Origin: Spirosoma taeanense
Lineage (GTDB): Bacteria; Bacteroidota; Bacteroidia; Cytophagales; Spirosomataceae
Direction: 5' to 3'
Assembly (NCBI RefSeq): GCF_013127955.1
Contig: NZ_CP053435.1
Location: 3,571,001-3,635,000 of the forward strand
Length of the DNA stretch: 64,000 nucleotides
Part shown: piece after piece, positions 7,759-15,878 of the stretch
Numbering within the stretch: the first letter of the stretch is position 1
How the letters are laid out: every line of letters starts with the position of its first letter
Notes under the pieces: model-generated
What the model was told of the DNA's origin: nothing
The model's database searches: none
Seen by the model: only the letters and a program-made list of their open reading frames with translations
Position numbers and translations under genes: made by a program

Positions 7759-8700
7759 ATGGCTTCATTCAACCCGGTCAAGATTTTTTCGGGGAGTCAA
7801 TCCACCTATTTAGCCGAGAAAATCGCGCACTATTACGGCAAAGACCTCGGCGGTTATACCTGCCGACGGTTCAGCGACGGTGAGATGTCGCCTAGTTTCG
7901 AAGAGTCTGTTCGCGGCTGCGACGTGTTTCTGATTCAGTCGACGCCCCCACCGGGCGATAACCTGATGGAATTACTGTTGATGGTCGATGCGGCCCGCCG
8001 GGCCTCAGCGCACTACGTAACGGTAGTCATTCCGTACTTCGGCTATGCCCGGCAGGACCGGAAAGACAAGCCCCGCGTAGCGATTGCGGCCAAACTGGTA
8101 GCGAACATGCTGGCCGCATCGGGAGCCGACCGGCTGATGACGATTGACCTGCATGCCGGACAGATCCAGGGCTTTTTTGACTTCCCGGTAGATCACCTGG
8201 AAGGTACATCGGTCTTCGTACCGTATATCAAAAGCCTGAACCTGGACAATCTGGTGATTGCCTCACCGGACGTGGGTGGTGCTAACCGCGCCCGCACGTT
8301 CGCCAAGCATTTCAACGCCGACATTGTCCTGTGCGATAAACACCGCAAACGGGCTAATGAAATTGCCTCCATGCAGGTCATCGGCGACGTCGAAGGGGCT
8401 AATGTCGTGCTGGTCGATGACCTGATCGATACCGGCGGTACGATGGCTAAAGCGGCTCAGATTATCCTGGACAAGGGTGCTGCGTCGGTTCGCGCGATTT
8501 GTACGCACCCGGTTATGTCGGGCAAGGCGCACGAAAACATCGCGGGATCAGTTCTGGAGGAGTTGGTAGTAGCCGATACGTTACCGATCCGGCAACCCAA
8601 CGAAAAAATTAAAGTGCTGTCGGTGGCCGAGTTATTCGCCAAAGCCATCGGCCGCATTCGGGATCACGAATCTATTAGTTCTTTATTTATACGAAATTGA
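7759..8700 (+). CDS. prs: Ribose-phosphate pyrophosphokinase
   Basis: 313 residues, the usual length. It makes PRPP from ribose 5-phosphate and ATP for nucleotide, histidine and tryptophan synthesis in the cytoplasm. Seen in the sequence: FSDGEMSPSFEESVRG (ATP and flexible-loop region), YFGYARQDRKDKPR, the metal-binding DLHAGQIQGFFD, and the PRPP loop VLVDDLIDTGGTM at about 216-228. The frame is open upstream to 7405 but that part overlaps the PAP2 gene and has no homology features; the ATG at 7759 gives the canonical N-terminus (MASFNPVKIFSGSQS). rplY follows 84 bases downstream, an arrangement common in bacteria. Confidence 0.97.
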   Translation: MASFNPVKIFSGSQSTYLAEKIAHYYGKDLGGYTCRRFSDGEMSPSFEESVRGCDVFLIQSTPPPGDNLMELLLMVDAARRASAHYVTVVIPYFGYARQDRKDKPRVAIAAKLVANMLAASGADRLMTIDLHAGQIQGFFDFPVDHLEGTSVFVPYIKSLNLDNLVIASPDVGGANRARTFAKHFNADIVLCDKHRKRANEIASMQVIGDVEGANVVLVDDLIDTGGTMAKAAQIILDKGAASVRAICTHPVMSGKAHENIAGSVLEELVVADTLPIRQPNEKIKVLSVAELFAKAIGRIRDHESISSLFIRN

Positions 8701-8784
8701 GCGGTTGAGTAAATTAATGATTAAGCGTCTGGAGCTTTCATTCATCAACTCGATCACTCATTCACTCAAATTGAATTTACAAAC

Positions 8785-9351
8785 ATGAAAAAAATCGAGA
8801 TTGTAGGGTATCAACGAGCGAATCTCGGCCGCACGGAATCACAGGCGATTCGGGCCGAGGGCAATGTTCCGTGCGTATTGTACGGTGGTCAGGAGCAAGT
8901 GCATTTTTATGCGCCGGCCATTCTGTTCCGCGAATTGCTGTACACACCCAATGTGTATGAAGTAAACCTGAACATCGAAGGTACGGAGTACCGGGCGGTG
9001 CTTCAGGAAGCCCAGTTCCACCCCGTTAGCGATGCGCTGCTCCACGCCGACTTCCTGCAGGTTGCCGATGGAAAAGCCGTTAAAGTTGCCGTTCCGGTTC
9101 GTCTGGTCGGTACCGCACCGGGTGTACAAAAAGGAGGTAAACTGGTGACCCGCGTACGGAAACTGCGCGTGAAAGGTACCATCGAAAACATCCCTGATTT
9201 CATTGATGTTGACGTATCGGGCCTTGACCTGGGTAAATCTGTCCGCGTTGGTCAGATTCCGGTGTCGAACTTCGAAATGCTGGAACAGGCATCCAACCCG
9301 GTTGCCAGCATCGAAATTCCACGGGCACTGCGCGGCACGGTCGGCAAATAA
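8785..9351 (+). CDS. rplY: 50S ribosomal protein L25/Ctc, long form
   Basis: 188 residues. Binds 5S rRNA in the large subunit's central protuberance. The N-terminal L25 domain (about 1-92; MKKIEIVGYQRANLGRTESQ, VPCVLYGG) is followed by the C-terminal TL5/Ctc beta domain (VAVPVRLVGTAPGVQKGGKL, FIDVDVSGLDLGKSVRVGQI). The two-domain form is normal outside the gamma-proteobacterial short type. It lies 84 bases after prs and ahead of a strong terminator, so it is probably read with prs. Confidence 0.96.
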   Translation: MKKIEIVGYQRANLGRTESQAIRAEGNVPCVLYGGQEQVHFYAPAILFRELLYTPNVYEVNLNIEGTEYRAVLQEAQFHPVSDALLHADFLQVADGKAVKVAVPVRLVGTAPGVQKGGKLVTRVRKLRVKGTIENIPDFIDVDVSGLDLGKSVRVGQIPVSNFEMLEQASNPVASIEIPRALRGTVGK

Positions 9352-9402
9352 GTCAGTTAATAGTAGGCGGCTAAAAAGCTGTTTTAGTAAGCTAATAGAT
9401 AC

Positions 9403-9436
9403 AAAAAAGTCCGCTGTTAACTCAGTGGACTTTTTT
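9403..9436. terminator. Bidirectional terminator between rplY and the ScfR-type gene
   Basis: AAAAAAGTCC at 9403-9412 pairs with GGACTTTTTT at 9427-9436; additional inner pairs are possible. A- and T-runs on the two sides serve both converging genes. Confidence 0.85.
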
Positions 9437-9463
9437 GTATTTGGACTGTTTGGTAGAATGGCT

Positions 9464-10966
9464 TTATAAGGCCCCGGTTATGCCCAGTTCAGTCAGCGAA
9501 TGTTTCGTAGCCTGAATACGCTGCTCGTGTTGCAGCCGGGTGGGCGGTGCAACGCGCTCCAGACAGTTTTCGGCCCGGCAGCGCTCACACGATTCATTAA
9601 CTTCCCGGCGTAGCAAAGCCGGGTCATCCAGAAACCGAATACGGGAACGCGACGCCGGATTGAGCAACACACCGAGCGATACGCTATGGTTCAAATGTTG
9701 AATAGGCGTCAGCGGACGGGCAAACGTAAAGAAGAAATAGGTATTCTGGGAATCGATATACTCCGAGATTTGCGCCCGCAGGAGAGGTTCCTGATACTTC
9801 TGCTGCTGCAATAAAGCGTCCAGTTCATAGAGGCTCGTTACCGATGCCCAGCGTCGGCAGTAATGTTCCTCCGTTGTCCCATGCGGGTTATGCAAACGAG
9901 CCAGATGAATCTCGCGGGTCAGGTTGACAACCGCGCTGCTGGACTCATGTTCAAAGCGGAGAAACACGACATCTTCGATACCAAAATCGTGGGGCAGCAG
10001 ATTACTCATCCGCAGAAGCAGTGTTTCGGGCGTTGCCTGAAACTGCTCGAGCATCGTCATCAGATCCCCAGCGGCCTCGACCCAGGAGGTGCGATTTAGA
10101 AACTGATCGAGTCGTTGCCGGAGGGCCTCACGTGGAATCAGAACCGCGCCCGCGAAATACGACGCCCGGGAGTGGTTGAGTACTTGCTCAAACGAATTCA
10201 CCTCCACCCAGGTAGAGGTCAGCGGTCGTTTTTTGAGGTTCATGTACTGGAAGGCCAGTTCCCGACCTAGCGTAAATGCCCGCTGATCGGCCGTTAAATT
10301 CTGATTGAGCAGCAGTCGGTTCTCGTGCGGAATATAGACGGATCGCAGCCGAACCAGCCCCGGATGCGTATCCTCATTAAATAAAACGATCTGGTAACTG
10401 TAGCGCTGTATGAGGTAGTCGGCAAGCACAGTTTCGCTAACGATGCAGTGACTGGGCAGGCCACTTTCGCGCAGAAACTGATCGGCGGCTTCCTCAATGT
10501 CGTTGAAGTAGTTGTCGTGCATTTCCTGATACGTCCGCATCACCGCGAAATAGAACTGCTCGACGTTCAGATTATAGTTACGGGCAATCTCGACAACCGT
10601 ACTGATAAAGGCACTCAACTTCACCGGGGCTTCGGAGAGCAGCTCAAGCAGATCACCCGGTTCGATGCCGAACATACCCAGCGGCAGTTCGGCCAGCAGG
10701 TTGGAGCGGAGCAACTGATAAATCGGCTCCATCTTTTTGTTTAGCTGCAGGGATACCAGAGCTTCATACGAAGTATCCATCGCCCTGGCTAAAGCTATAA
10801 TCTTTTCCGTCTTGGGATACTTCTTCCCTTTTTCTATTTCATTAATGTAGGACTGCGACAGATTAGCCCGTTCTGCCAGCTCATACTGCGTAATCGATTT
10901 ATCCAGCCGTAACTGCCGTAGTTTCAGCCCAAATAACAGCCGTATATTCTCCGAGTTGAAGTCCAT
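9464..10966 (-). CDS. ScfR/RamB-type transcriptional regulator (XRE HTH + degenerate IrrE-like domain + DUF2083)
   Basis: 500 residues. Residues about 10-65 are an XRE helix-turn-helix (KSITQYELAERANLSQSYIN then EIEKGKKYPK). The middle (about 170-330) resembles the IrrE/ImmA peptidase-like domain, but the zinc HExxH site is replaced by LGRELAFQYM, so it is probably a ligand sensor and not a protease. The C-terminus carries the cysteine-rich DUF2083 region (CERCRAENCLERVAPPTR). Regulators of this class (RamB, ScfR) control acetate and short-chain acyl metabolism. It is divergent from pckA, and palindromic sites lie between the two promoters, so control of PEP carboxykinase and itself is a good inference. 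Confidence 0.88.
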   Translation of the reverse strand: MDFNSENIRLLFGLKLRQLRLDKSITQYELAERANLSQSYINEIEKGKKYPKTEKIIALARAMDTSYEALVSLQLNKKMEPIYQLLRSNLLAELPLGMFGIEPGDLLELLSEAPVKLSAFISTVVEIARNYNLNVEQFYFAVMRTYQEMHDNYFNDIEEAADQFLRESGLPSHCIVSETVLADYLIQRYSYQIVLFNEDTHPGLVRLRSVYIPHENRLLLNQNLTADQRAFTLGRELAFQYMNLKKRPLTSTWVEVNSFEQVLNHSRASYFAGAVLIPREALRQRLDQFLNRTSWVEAAGDLMTMLEQFQATPETLLLRMSNLLPHDFGIEDVVFLRFEHESSSAVVNLTREIHLARLHNPHGTTEEHYCRRWASVTSLYELDALLQQQKYQEPLLRAQISEYIDSQNTYFFFTFARPLTPIQHLNHSVSLGVLLNPASRSRIRFLDDPALLRREVNESCERCRAENCLERVAPPTRLQHEQRIQATKHSLTELGITGAL

Positions 10967-10985
10967 TTAATAAAATCGGGTAAGC

Positions 10986-11016
10986 CAAAAGTACTGAAAC
11001 AAGTCCTAAACAGCAA
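10986..11016 (-). promoter_or_regulatory. Promoter of the ScfR-type regulator gene
   Basis: On the minus strand TTG (11016-11014), 20 bases, then TACTTTTG (10993-10986), matching TTG-N19-21-TAnnTTTG. The start codon is 19 bases downstream. Confidence 0.72.
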
Positions 11017-11030
11017 TTCGGATTTATTTA

Positions 11031-11061
11031 GCGATTAATCGCTTGAACTAGATTTAATCGC
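11031..11061. promoter_or_regulatory. Candidate operator sites between the ScfR-type gene and pckA
   Basis: A perfect 12-bp palindrome GCGATTAATCGC (11031-11042) touches the pckA -33 TTG, and a second copy of its half, TTTAATCGC (11053-11061), lies in the spacer of the same promoter. A protein bound here would cover the pckA promoter. Which regulator binds is inferred from adjacency. Confidence 0.6.
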
Positions 11062-11073
11062 TGAATACATTTG
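11043..11073 (+). promoter_or_regulatory. Promoter of pckA
   Basis: TTG at 11043-11045, 20 bases, TACATTTG at 11066-11073; consensus fit for Bacteroidota housekeeping promoters. The ATG is 43 bases further on. Confidence 0.75.
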
Positions 11074-11116
11074 CTATTCCTGATTAATAAGCACTCATCA
11101 TAAACTAAACCTAACT

Positions 11117-12685
11117 ATGACCATGGACGCTGTAACCTCGTCTTCTGTTGCAACAACTCCGGCAAGCCTGGATTCTATAGTTCAGCAGGCCGGACACTGT
11201 TTGCGTGATCTTTCACCGGAACAACTTATTGACTATGCCCTCCGCAACGGCGAAGGTAAACTGGCGGATTGCGGTGCACTGGTGTGCAAAACAGGTAAGT
11301 TCACCGGCCGAACGCCTAAAGACCGGTATATCGTGCGTGATCAACTTACCGAACGGAGTGTTGACTGGGGCGACGTAAACCAACCGTTTGATGCTGATCG
11401 GTTTGATGCGCTGTATGAGCGTATGCTTGCTAATCTGGCCGGTCAGAACGTGTATGTGCGTTACGCCCGGGCGGGGGCCATGGCTCGCTACTGCTTCCGG
11501 CTCCAGATTGTTACGACGCTGGCCTGGCACAACCTATACAGCCAGATCATGTTCCTGCGGCCTGATGAGAATGAGTCTACCGATAGACCGGTTGACATCA
11601 CCGTTCTTGCAGATCCAAACTTCAGGGCTGATCCGGCCCTCGACGGTGTACGGAATCCCAACTTTACGTTACTGAATCTGGCAAAAGGCATCATCCTGAT
11701 TGGTGGGACGGGTTACGCAGGGGAGATAAAAAAATCGGTTTTTTCGGCTCTTAACTACTGGCTGCCCGTTCGGTATGGCGTTCTGCCCATGCACTGCGCG
11801 GCCAACATAGGAGAACAGGGCGATACTGCCCTGTTCTTTGGGTTATCCGGCACCGGGAAAACAACCCTCTCGGCCGACCCCACCCGCCGATTAATTGGTG
11901 ATGACGAACACGGCTGGGCTGATGAAGGTATTTTCAACTTTGAAGGCGGCTGCTACGCAAAGGTCATCAACCTTAACAAAGAGCATGAGCCGCAGATTTT
12001 TAACGCTATACGTCCCGGCGCGCTTTTGGAGAATACGTTATTCCAGTCCAACGGCAGCAGTATTAATTATGCCGATCGCTCGCTGACAGAAAACACCCGC
12101 TGTGCCTACCCCATCGACCACATTCCTAACGCCGTAATTCCGTCGGTGGGCAGCGCACCTAAGCATATTTTCTTTTTAACGGCGGATGCCTTCGGCGTAC
12201 TGCCACCCATTGCCCGACTGACTCCCCAGCAGGCTCTGGATTATTTTCTGCTGGGTTACACTGCCAAGATACCGGGAACGGAACAAGGCATAAGCAGTCC
12301 TATGGCAACGTTCTCGTCCTGCTTCGGGGCCGCGTTCCTACCCCTGCCTGCCCGCACGTACGCGAATCTCCTCAGGGCGCGCATTGAGCAGCACAATGCA
12401 CAAGTCTGGCTGGTTAATACGGGCTGGAAAGGCGGAGGTTTTGGCGTTGGCAAACGCATGTCACTGCCGCACACAAGGGCTATGATTAAAGCGGCTCTGA
12501 GTGGCGCACTCGACGCGGTGCCGTATGAGCAACATCCCGAATTTGGCCTGGCCATGCCCCGGCGCTGCCCGGGTGTTCCGACCGAATTGCTGAACCCGAT
12601 TGATACCTGGGACTATAAAGGGATGTACACCGCAGCCGCCCGTCGGCTGGCCAATGCGTTTTCGAAAAAGTTAGGCGAACTCTAA
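11117..12685 (+). CDS. pckA: Phosphoenolpyruvate carboxykinase (ATP)
   Basis: 522 residues. Converts oxaloacetate plus ATP to phosphoenolpyruvate and CO2, the entry to gluconeogenesis, in the cytoplasm. Diagnostic motifs: FTGRTPKDRYIV (oxaloacetate-site region, about 62), the P-loop GLSGTGKTTLSAD (about 241), the metal/ATP stretch LIGDDEHGWADEGIFNFEGG and the closing NTGWKGGGFGVGKRM. Length is close to the family norm (about 525-540). The ATG at 11117 is the first after the promoter; a second ATG two codons later is also possible. Regulation probably by the divergent ScfR-type protein through sites at 11031-11061. A strong hairpin terminator follows. Confidence 0.97.
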   Translation: MTMDAVTSSSVATTPASLDSIVQQAGHCLRDLSPEQLIDYALRNGEGKLADCGALVCKTGKFTGRTPKDRYIVRDQLTERSVDWGDVNQPFDADRFDALYERMLANLAGQNVYVRYARAGAMARYCFRLQIVTTLAWHNLYSQIMFLRPDENESTDRPVDITVLADPNFRADPALDGVRNPNFTLLNLAKGIILIGGTGYAGEIKKSVFSALNYWLPVRYGVLPMHCAANIGEQGDTALFFGLSGTGKTTLSADPTRRLIGDDEHGWADEGIFNFEGGCYAKVINLNKEHEPQIFNAIRPGALLENTLFQSNGSSINYADRSLTENTRCAYPIDHIPNAVIPSVGSAPKHIFFLTADAFGVLPPIARLTPQQALDYFLLGYTAKIPGTEQGISSPMATFSSCFGAAFLPLPARTYANLLRARIEQHNAQVWLVNTGWKGGGFGVGKRMSLPHTRAMIKAALSGALDAVPYEQHPEFGLAMPRRCPGVPTELLNPIDTWDYKGMYTAAARRLANAFSKKLGEL

Positions 12686-12724
12686 TCAATGCCCACCCTT
12701 CCGTTCTTTACGTTGGATAGTTTC

Positions 12725-12763
12725 AATAAAGCCGCGCCAGTTTAGACTAGCGCGGCTTTATTG
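12725..12763. terminator. Bidirectional terminator after pckA
   Basis: AATAAAGCCGCGC pairs with GCGCGGCTTTATT across a 12-base loop, leaving A/T runs on both sides; it separates pckA from the converging LytTR gene. Confidence 0.85.
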
Positions 12764-12774
12764 TGGTGATCAAT

Positions 12775-12816
12775 GGGCCGCTGACCCGTATCAGTAATGA
12801 TCTGGGTCAGCGGCCC
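12775..12816. repeat. 13-bp perfect hairpin spanning the LytTR gene's stop codon
   Basis: Arms 12775-12787 and 12804-12816 (GGGCCGCTGACCC and its complement), loop 16. The stop codon at 12807-12809 is inside one arm. No T-run follows directly, so it may protect the 3' end and not terminate. Confidence 0.6.
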
Positions 12817-13565
12817 AGCCAGTCCTTGAACTCCGACAGACGGCTCATACTGACAAACACCTCCTGGCGGGAGACTGGCAGCAAATCGAGTTTGAGTTTC
12901 CCCGCCGAATAGGCATGAACGCTCTGGATAGCAGATCGGGCCACGATGAACTGACGATTTACCCGAAAGAACTGATCGGGCTTCAATAAGCTGGTTAGCT
13001 GATCCAGACTATATTCAAGCGGGAGTAACTGACCGCCTTTTGCAAGCAGGAACGTAGCTTTCTCTTCCGAATAGAAATAGGCGATATCAGTTACCTCCAC
13101 GCTATGAATTTTCGTCCCAATGGTAACCATAAACCGTTCCTTGAACCCACTCGAAGCCGGGTTTTGCATAAGCTGAAGAAGCGCCTTCAGGTCGGGCAGG
13201 CCGGGTTGAGAGCGAATAGTTTTGAATTTATTCATGGCCGCCACCAACTCCTCATAGTCAACCGGTTTCAGCAGGTAATCGACACTGTTGAGTTTAAAGG
13301 CTTTCAGCACATACTCGTCGTAGGCGGTGGTAAAAATGACCGGTACGGTTAGTTTAAGCTGCTCAAAAATGCGAAAGGCCAGCCCGTCTTCCAGATGAAT
13401 ATCCATGAACGCCAGTTCGGGCTGTGGGTGCGTACTGAACCAGTCGACGGCCTCTTTTACGGAAGGCAGCTGGGTAAGCACATGTATAGCCGGATCGTAC
13501 TTTTTCAACAGACGTTCCAGCAGGCGGGCGGTACGATCTTCATCTTCAACAATAACAACGTTCAT
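12807..13565 (-). CDS. LytTR-family response regulator
   Basis: 252 residues. An N-terminal receiver domain (about 1-120) shows the acidic pocket VEDED at 6-10, phospho-acceptor Asp55 in AFMDIHLEDG, Thr79/80 and Lys100 in DYLLKPVDY. A LytTR DNA-binding domain follows at about 150-250 (VTDIAYFYSEEKATFLLAK, FFRVNRQFIVARSAIQSV). Its start overlaps the stop of the kinase gene upstream by ATGA, so the two proteins form a pair. Typical targets are membrane or polysaccharide functions; the actual regulon is unknown. Confidence 0.95.
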   Translation of the reverse strand: MNVVIVEDEDRTARLLERLLKKYDPAIHVLTQLPSVKEAVDWFSTHPQPELAFMDIHLEDGLAFRIFEQLKLTVPVIFTTAYDEYVLKAFKLNSVDYLLKPVDYEELVAAMNKFKTIRSQPGLPDLKALLQLMQNPASSGFKERFMVTIGTKIHSVEVTDIAYFYSEEKATFLLAKGGQLLPLEYSLDQLTSLLKPDQFFRVNRQFIVARSAIQSVHAYSAGKLKLDLLPVSRQEVFVSMSRLSEFKDWLGR

Positions 13566-14665
13566 GACAAGAGCGGAAGGGTGACAACAAATGCTTTATC
13601 CTGATGGCCGTAGGATACGGGTCGATTGGTAAGCAAAGCGTAACGGTTGACAATATTCTGTAATCCTACGCCGGTAGAAGGTTCGGGTTGGTCGCGCGGC
13701 AGCCAAAGATTTTCGATAACCAGGCTATCGTCCTGACAATAGATACGCACGCGCAGCGGTTCGTTAACCGACATCCGGTTGTGTTTGACCGCATTTTCGA
13801 CCAGCAACTGGAGCGATAAGGGAGCGATTCGATACTGGTTCTGCTGCGCCGGGGTAAGCTCAATGCTGACCTCGAATTTATTTTCGAAACGGATCTGGAG
13901 CAGAAACGTGTAGGCGCGAATGAAATCTACTTCTGTCTTAAGAGAAACCAGTTCCTGGTCCCGCTGCTCGAGGATGTACCGATACACTTTAGACAACTGC
14001 TTGATGTATTGCTCGGAGAGGTCGGCATCCTCATGCACCATGGAGGTAAGAATGCTCAGGCTGTTGAAGAGGAAGTGCGGACTCAGTTGATGTTTCAGAG
14101 CCTCCACCTGGCTCAGGGCGGCTTCTTTCTCTGACTGCTCCGCCCGAAGCTGCACATCTTTCAGTTGCTGATAGGAGCGGGAAATGATGGTCAGATAGAA
14201 GGCGGATAACATGATGATCAGGTTAAATACCTTGTTCACCCGCTGCAAATAGGCGAACACTTCCGGAGTAAACGGCGGGGCGTGGTGCTGTTGGTGACCG
14301 TCAGCCTGAAAAATCAAGGAAAAAAGCGTTACGATAATTAGTTGAAAAACCTGAGCGTAAAGCAGAGCCAGCCCCAGCGAGATGAGCATGGTCAGTACCA
14401 GCGCTCGCCAGCTAAAATCAAGCAAAAAGTCTTCCCCAAACCAGCGGAATAGTTGAAGCTGAATCCAGTCTGTAGCCGTAATCCAGATAAAGTACAAGCC
14501 CATAGCGATCAGAACGACGACAGCTATCAGCGGTGCTATCTTCACCACCTTGTCCACACTGCGAACGGATTGCGGCAGATTAATATAGAGCAATAATGGT
14601 GAATACAACAGGAGTAGTCGGGTAGCTACCTGCCATTTTTGTCGGTACGTTAGAGGTACGGCCAT
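13562..14665 (-). CDS. Membrane sensor histidine kinase, LytS/YehU class (His_kinase domain)
   Basis: 367 residues. The first 170 residues hold about four membrane helices (LLLLYSPLLLYINL, IAPLIAVVVLIAMGLYFIW, ALVLTMLISLGLALLYAQV, VFNLIIMLSAFYLTIISR) with no large extracellular domain. The phospho-accepting His lies in HQLSPHFLFNSLS near residue 197. The ATPase part has the N-box LQLLVENAVKHN and G-box TGVGLQNIVNRY. It should phosphorylate the LytTR regulator whose gene overlaps its stop codon. The signal sensed is unknown. A large hairpin lies upstream at 14750-14814. Confidence 0.94.
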   Translation of the reverse strand: MAVPLTYRQKWQVATRLLLLYSPLLLYINLPQSVRSVDKVVKIAPLIAVVVLIAMGLYFIWITATDWIQLQLFRWFGEDFLLDFSWRALVLTMLISLGLALLYAQVFQLIIVTLFSLIFQADGHQQHHAPPFTPEVFAYLQRVNKVFNLIIMLSAFYLTIISRSYQQLKDVQLRAEQSEKEAALSQVEALKHQLSPHFLFNSLSILTSMVHEDADLSEQYIKQLSKVYRYILEQRDQELVSLKTEVDFIRAYTFLLQIRFENKFEVSIELTPAQQNQYRIAPLSLQLLVENAVKHNRMSVNEPLRVRIYCQDDSLVIENLWLPRDQPEPSTGVGLQNIVNRYALLTNRPVSYGHQDKAFVVTLPLLS

Positions 14666-14749
14666 GTTAGGTTATCAAAGACAATGGAGCCAATCGACTA
14701 CTACCGTCCAAAAATGAAATAGGCAAACGAGTTTCGTTCCGGCTATTAT

Positions 14750-14814
14750 TATGACAGAACAACCCTGATCAGAAAAGGCATAAAGCGGTGTCTGGTCAGG
14801 GTTGTTCTGTCATA
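14750..14814. repeat. Long hairpin (19 perfect pairs, about 24 with one wobble)
   Basis: Arms 14750-14768 and 14796-14814 are exact reverse complements (start TATGACAGAACAACC); pairing can extend inward through one G-T to 14773/14791. It lies downstream of the small exported protein gene and upstream of the kinase gene on the minus strand. No T-run. It may end the small-protein transcript or be a degraded mobile repeat. Confidence 0.6.
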
Positions 14815-14857
14815 GGACCTAAGCTGAAACGACTAATCAATAGCCGACTGGTGAGCA

Positions 14858-15211
14858 TTAATCCTGTAAGGTTACCAGTTGATGGCTGGGAACCTCCGTT
14901 ACGGTAAAGGCTTTTACGATACGTTCTTTGCCAACAGCGATTGACAATCGATAAACGCCTGTATTCAGCTTAGAAATATCAAACTGCTGCTTGATGCCAT
15001 CGCGCAGGTTAACATTGGAGGAATAGAGGATATGTCCCTGGTCATCATTTAAGGCGACCGTAGCCGTCGCTGGCTGCGGAGCGACTACCAGTTTGACTTT
15101 ATCCGTTCCGATCAGCGAGGCCGTTGCAACGGGTTTACTGGGTTCATTGGTGGTGGCAAACGATGCTGAACTGGCTGCCAGTCCTAACATCAGGAGAAGA
15201 ATCTTTTTCAT
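14858..15211 (-). CDS. Small exported protein, paralogue of its upstream neighbour
   Basis: 117 residues with a signal peptide (MKKILLLMLGLAASSASFAT). The mature part is a single beta-sandwich-like domain: ALNDDQGHILYSSNV, IKQQFDISKLNTGVYRLSI, and a closing strand IVKAFTVTEV. The LxTGxYxLxI pattern resembles the C-terminal Ig-like modules used as T9SS sorting domains, and the DUF3244-like small proteins of Bacteroidota, but here the module is the whole protein. It lies 20 bases after the 119-aa gene, to which it is clearly related in signal peptide and domain. Periplasmic or surface localisation; function unknown. Confidence 0.82.
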   Translation of the reverse strand: MKKILLLMLGLAASSASFATTNEPSKPVATASLIGTDKVKLVVAPQPATATVALNDDQGHILYSSNVNLRDGIKQQFDISKLNTGVYRLSIAVGKERIVKAFTVTEVPSHQLVTLQD

Positions 15212-15231
15212 GATTTAGGTATTGAATGGGG

Positions 15232-15591
15232 TTAAAATTCCTGAACAACAAAGCTTTCGTTGGGATTGGCCTGAACCACAAACGTCTTCGTGAGCGTTTC
15301 ATGACCCGTAGTGAGCGTCAACCGGTAAGTGCCGGTGCCTAAGCTTGAGAAGTCAAATTGCTGGCTCAGTCCTTTTTGCAGGGACACCGTTGAGGAATAG
15401 ACCGCCTGGCCCTTGGCATCCCGAATCGCGAGCTGGCCTTTGGTCTGAAGAGGCTGAACGTAAAGCTTGATTTTGTGCTCGGGGGTCATCACCAGACGGG
15501 TCTGGGAAGCTGCGGCTGGCGTAGTGGATGGATTTGCGAACGATGCAGCACTGGCTACCAGGCTCAGCATCAGAATAAGGACTTTTTTCAT
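15232..15591 (-). CDS. Small exported protein, first of a tandem pair
   Basis: 119 residues. Signal peptide MKKVLILMLSLVASAASFAN, then one beta-rich domain with the same order of motifs as the next gene: AIRDAKGQAVYSSTV, LSQQFDFSSLGTGTYRLTL, LTKTFVVQ. The two genes are 20 bases apart and arose by duplication. The conserved layout (turn with DxxGxxxYSS, then F[DN][IF]S.L.TG.YRL) is that of T9SS-type C-terminal modules. No catalytic residues stand out. Likely read as one unit with the gene downstream. Confidence 0.82.
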   Translation of the reverse strand: MKKVLILMLSLVASAASFANPSTTPAAASQTRLVMTPEHKIKLYVQPLQTKGQLAIRDAKGQAVYSSTVSLQKGLSQQFDFSSLGTGTYRLTLTTGHETLTKTFVVQANPNESFVVQEF

Positions 15592-15763
15592 GGCTTTTGT
15601 TTGTAATGGTTGTTTTTATCTCGTTTGGTGAAACAAAGTTGCCATGGAATTACCGGGCCAGAAAACGAAAGGCGACGAGCGCCGGAATCAGTCGGATGAG
15701 CGTGACCTTCTGAGAGATGAGTGAATTACAGTCTCTTAGTCTGGCCGAGGCCCCATAAACGAA
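15592..15763. other. Spacer between hppA terminator and the small-protein pair
   Basis: With the terminator the gap is about 290 bases. It should hold the promoter of the small-protein pair on the minus strand, but no exact consensus was found. No gene seen. Confidence 0.4.
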
Positions 15764-15793
15764 AAAGGCCGATCTTTAAAAAGACCGGCCTTT
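15764..15793 (-). terminator. Terminator of the membrane pyrophosphatase gene
   Basis: A 13-bp stem with one mismatch (AAAGGCCGATCTT against AAGACCGGCCTTT) followed on the minus strand by a T-run, about 85 bases after the hppA stop codon. Confidence 0.8.
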
Positions 15794-15878
15794 CGTTAAC
15801 CGTGTTCGTGATGGGTGGCGTACTGCACTATAGCTGTATAGCCACTACGGTACCTTGTTGTTTTACCGTTCAGCAGGG

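Noticed and set aside
11053..11061. Second full palindrome in the pckA spacer
   Set aside because: Only one half (TTTAATCGC) is present; the other half does not match, so it is reported as a half-site.
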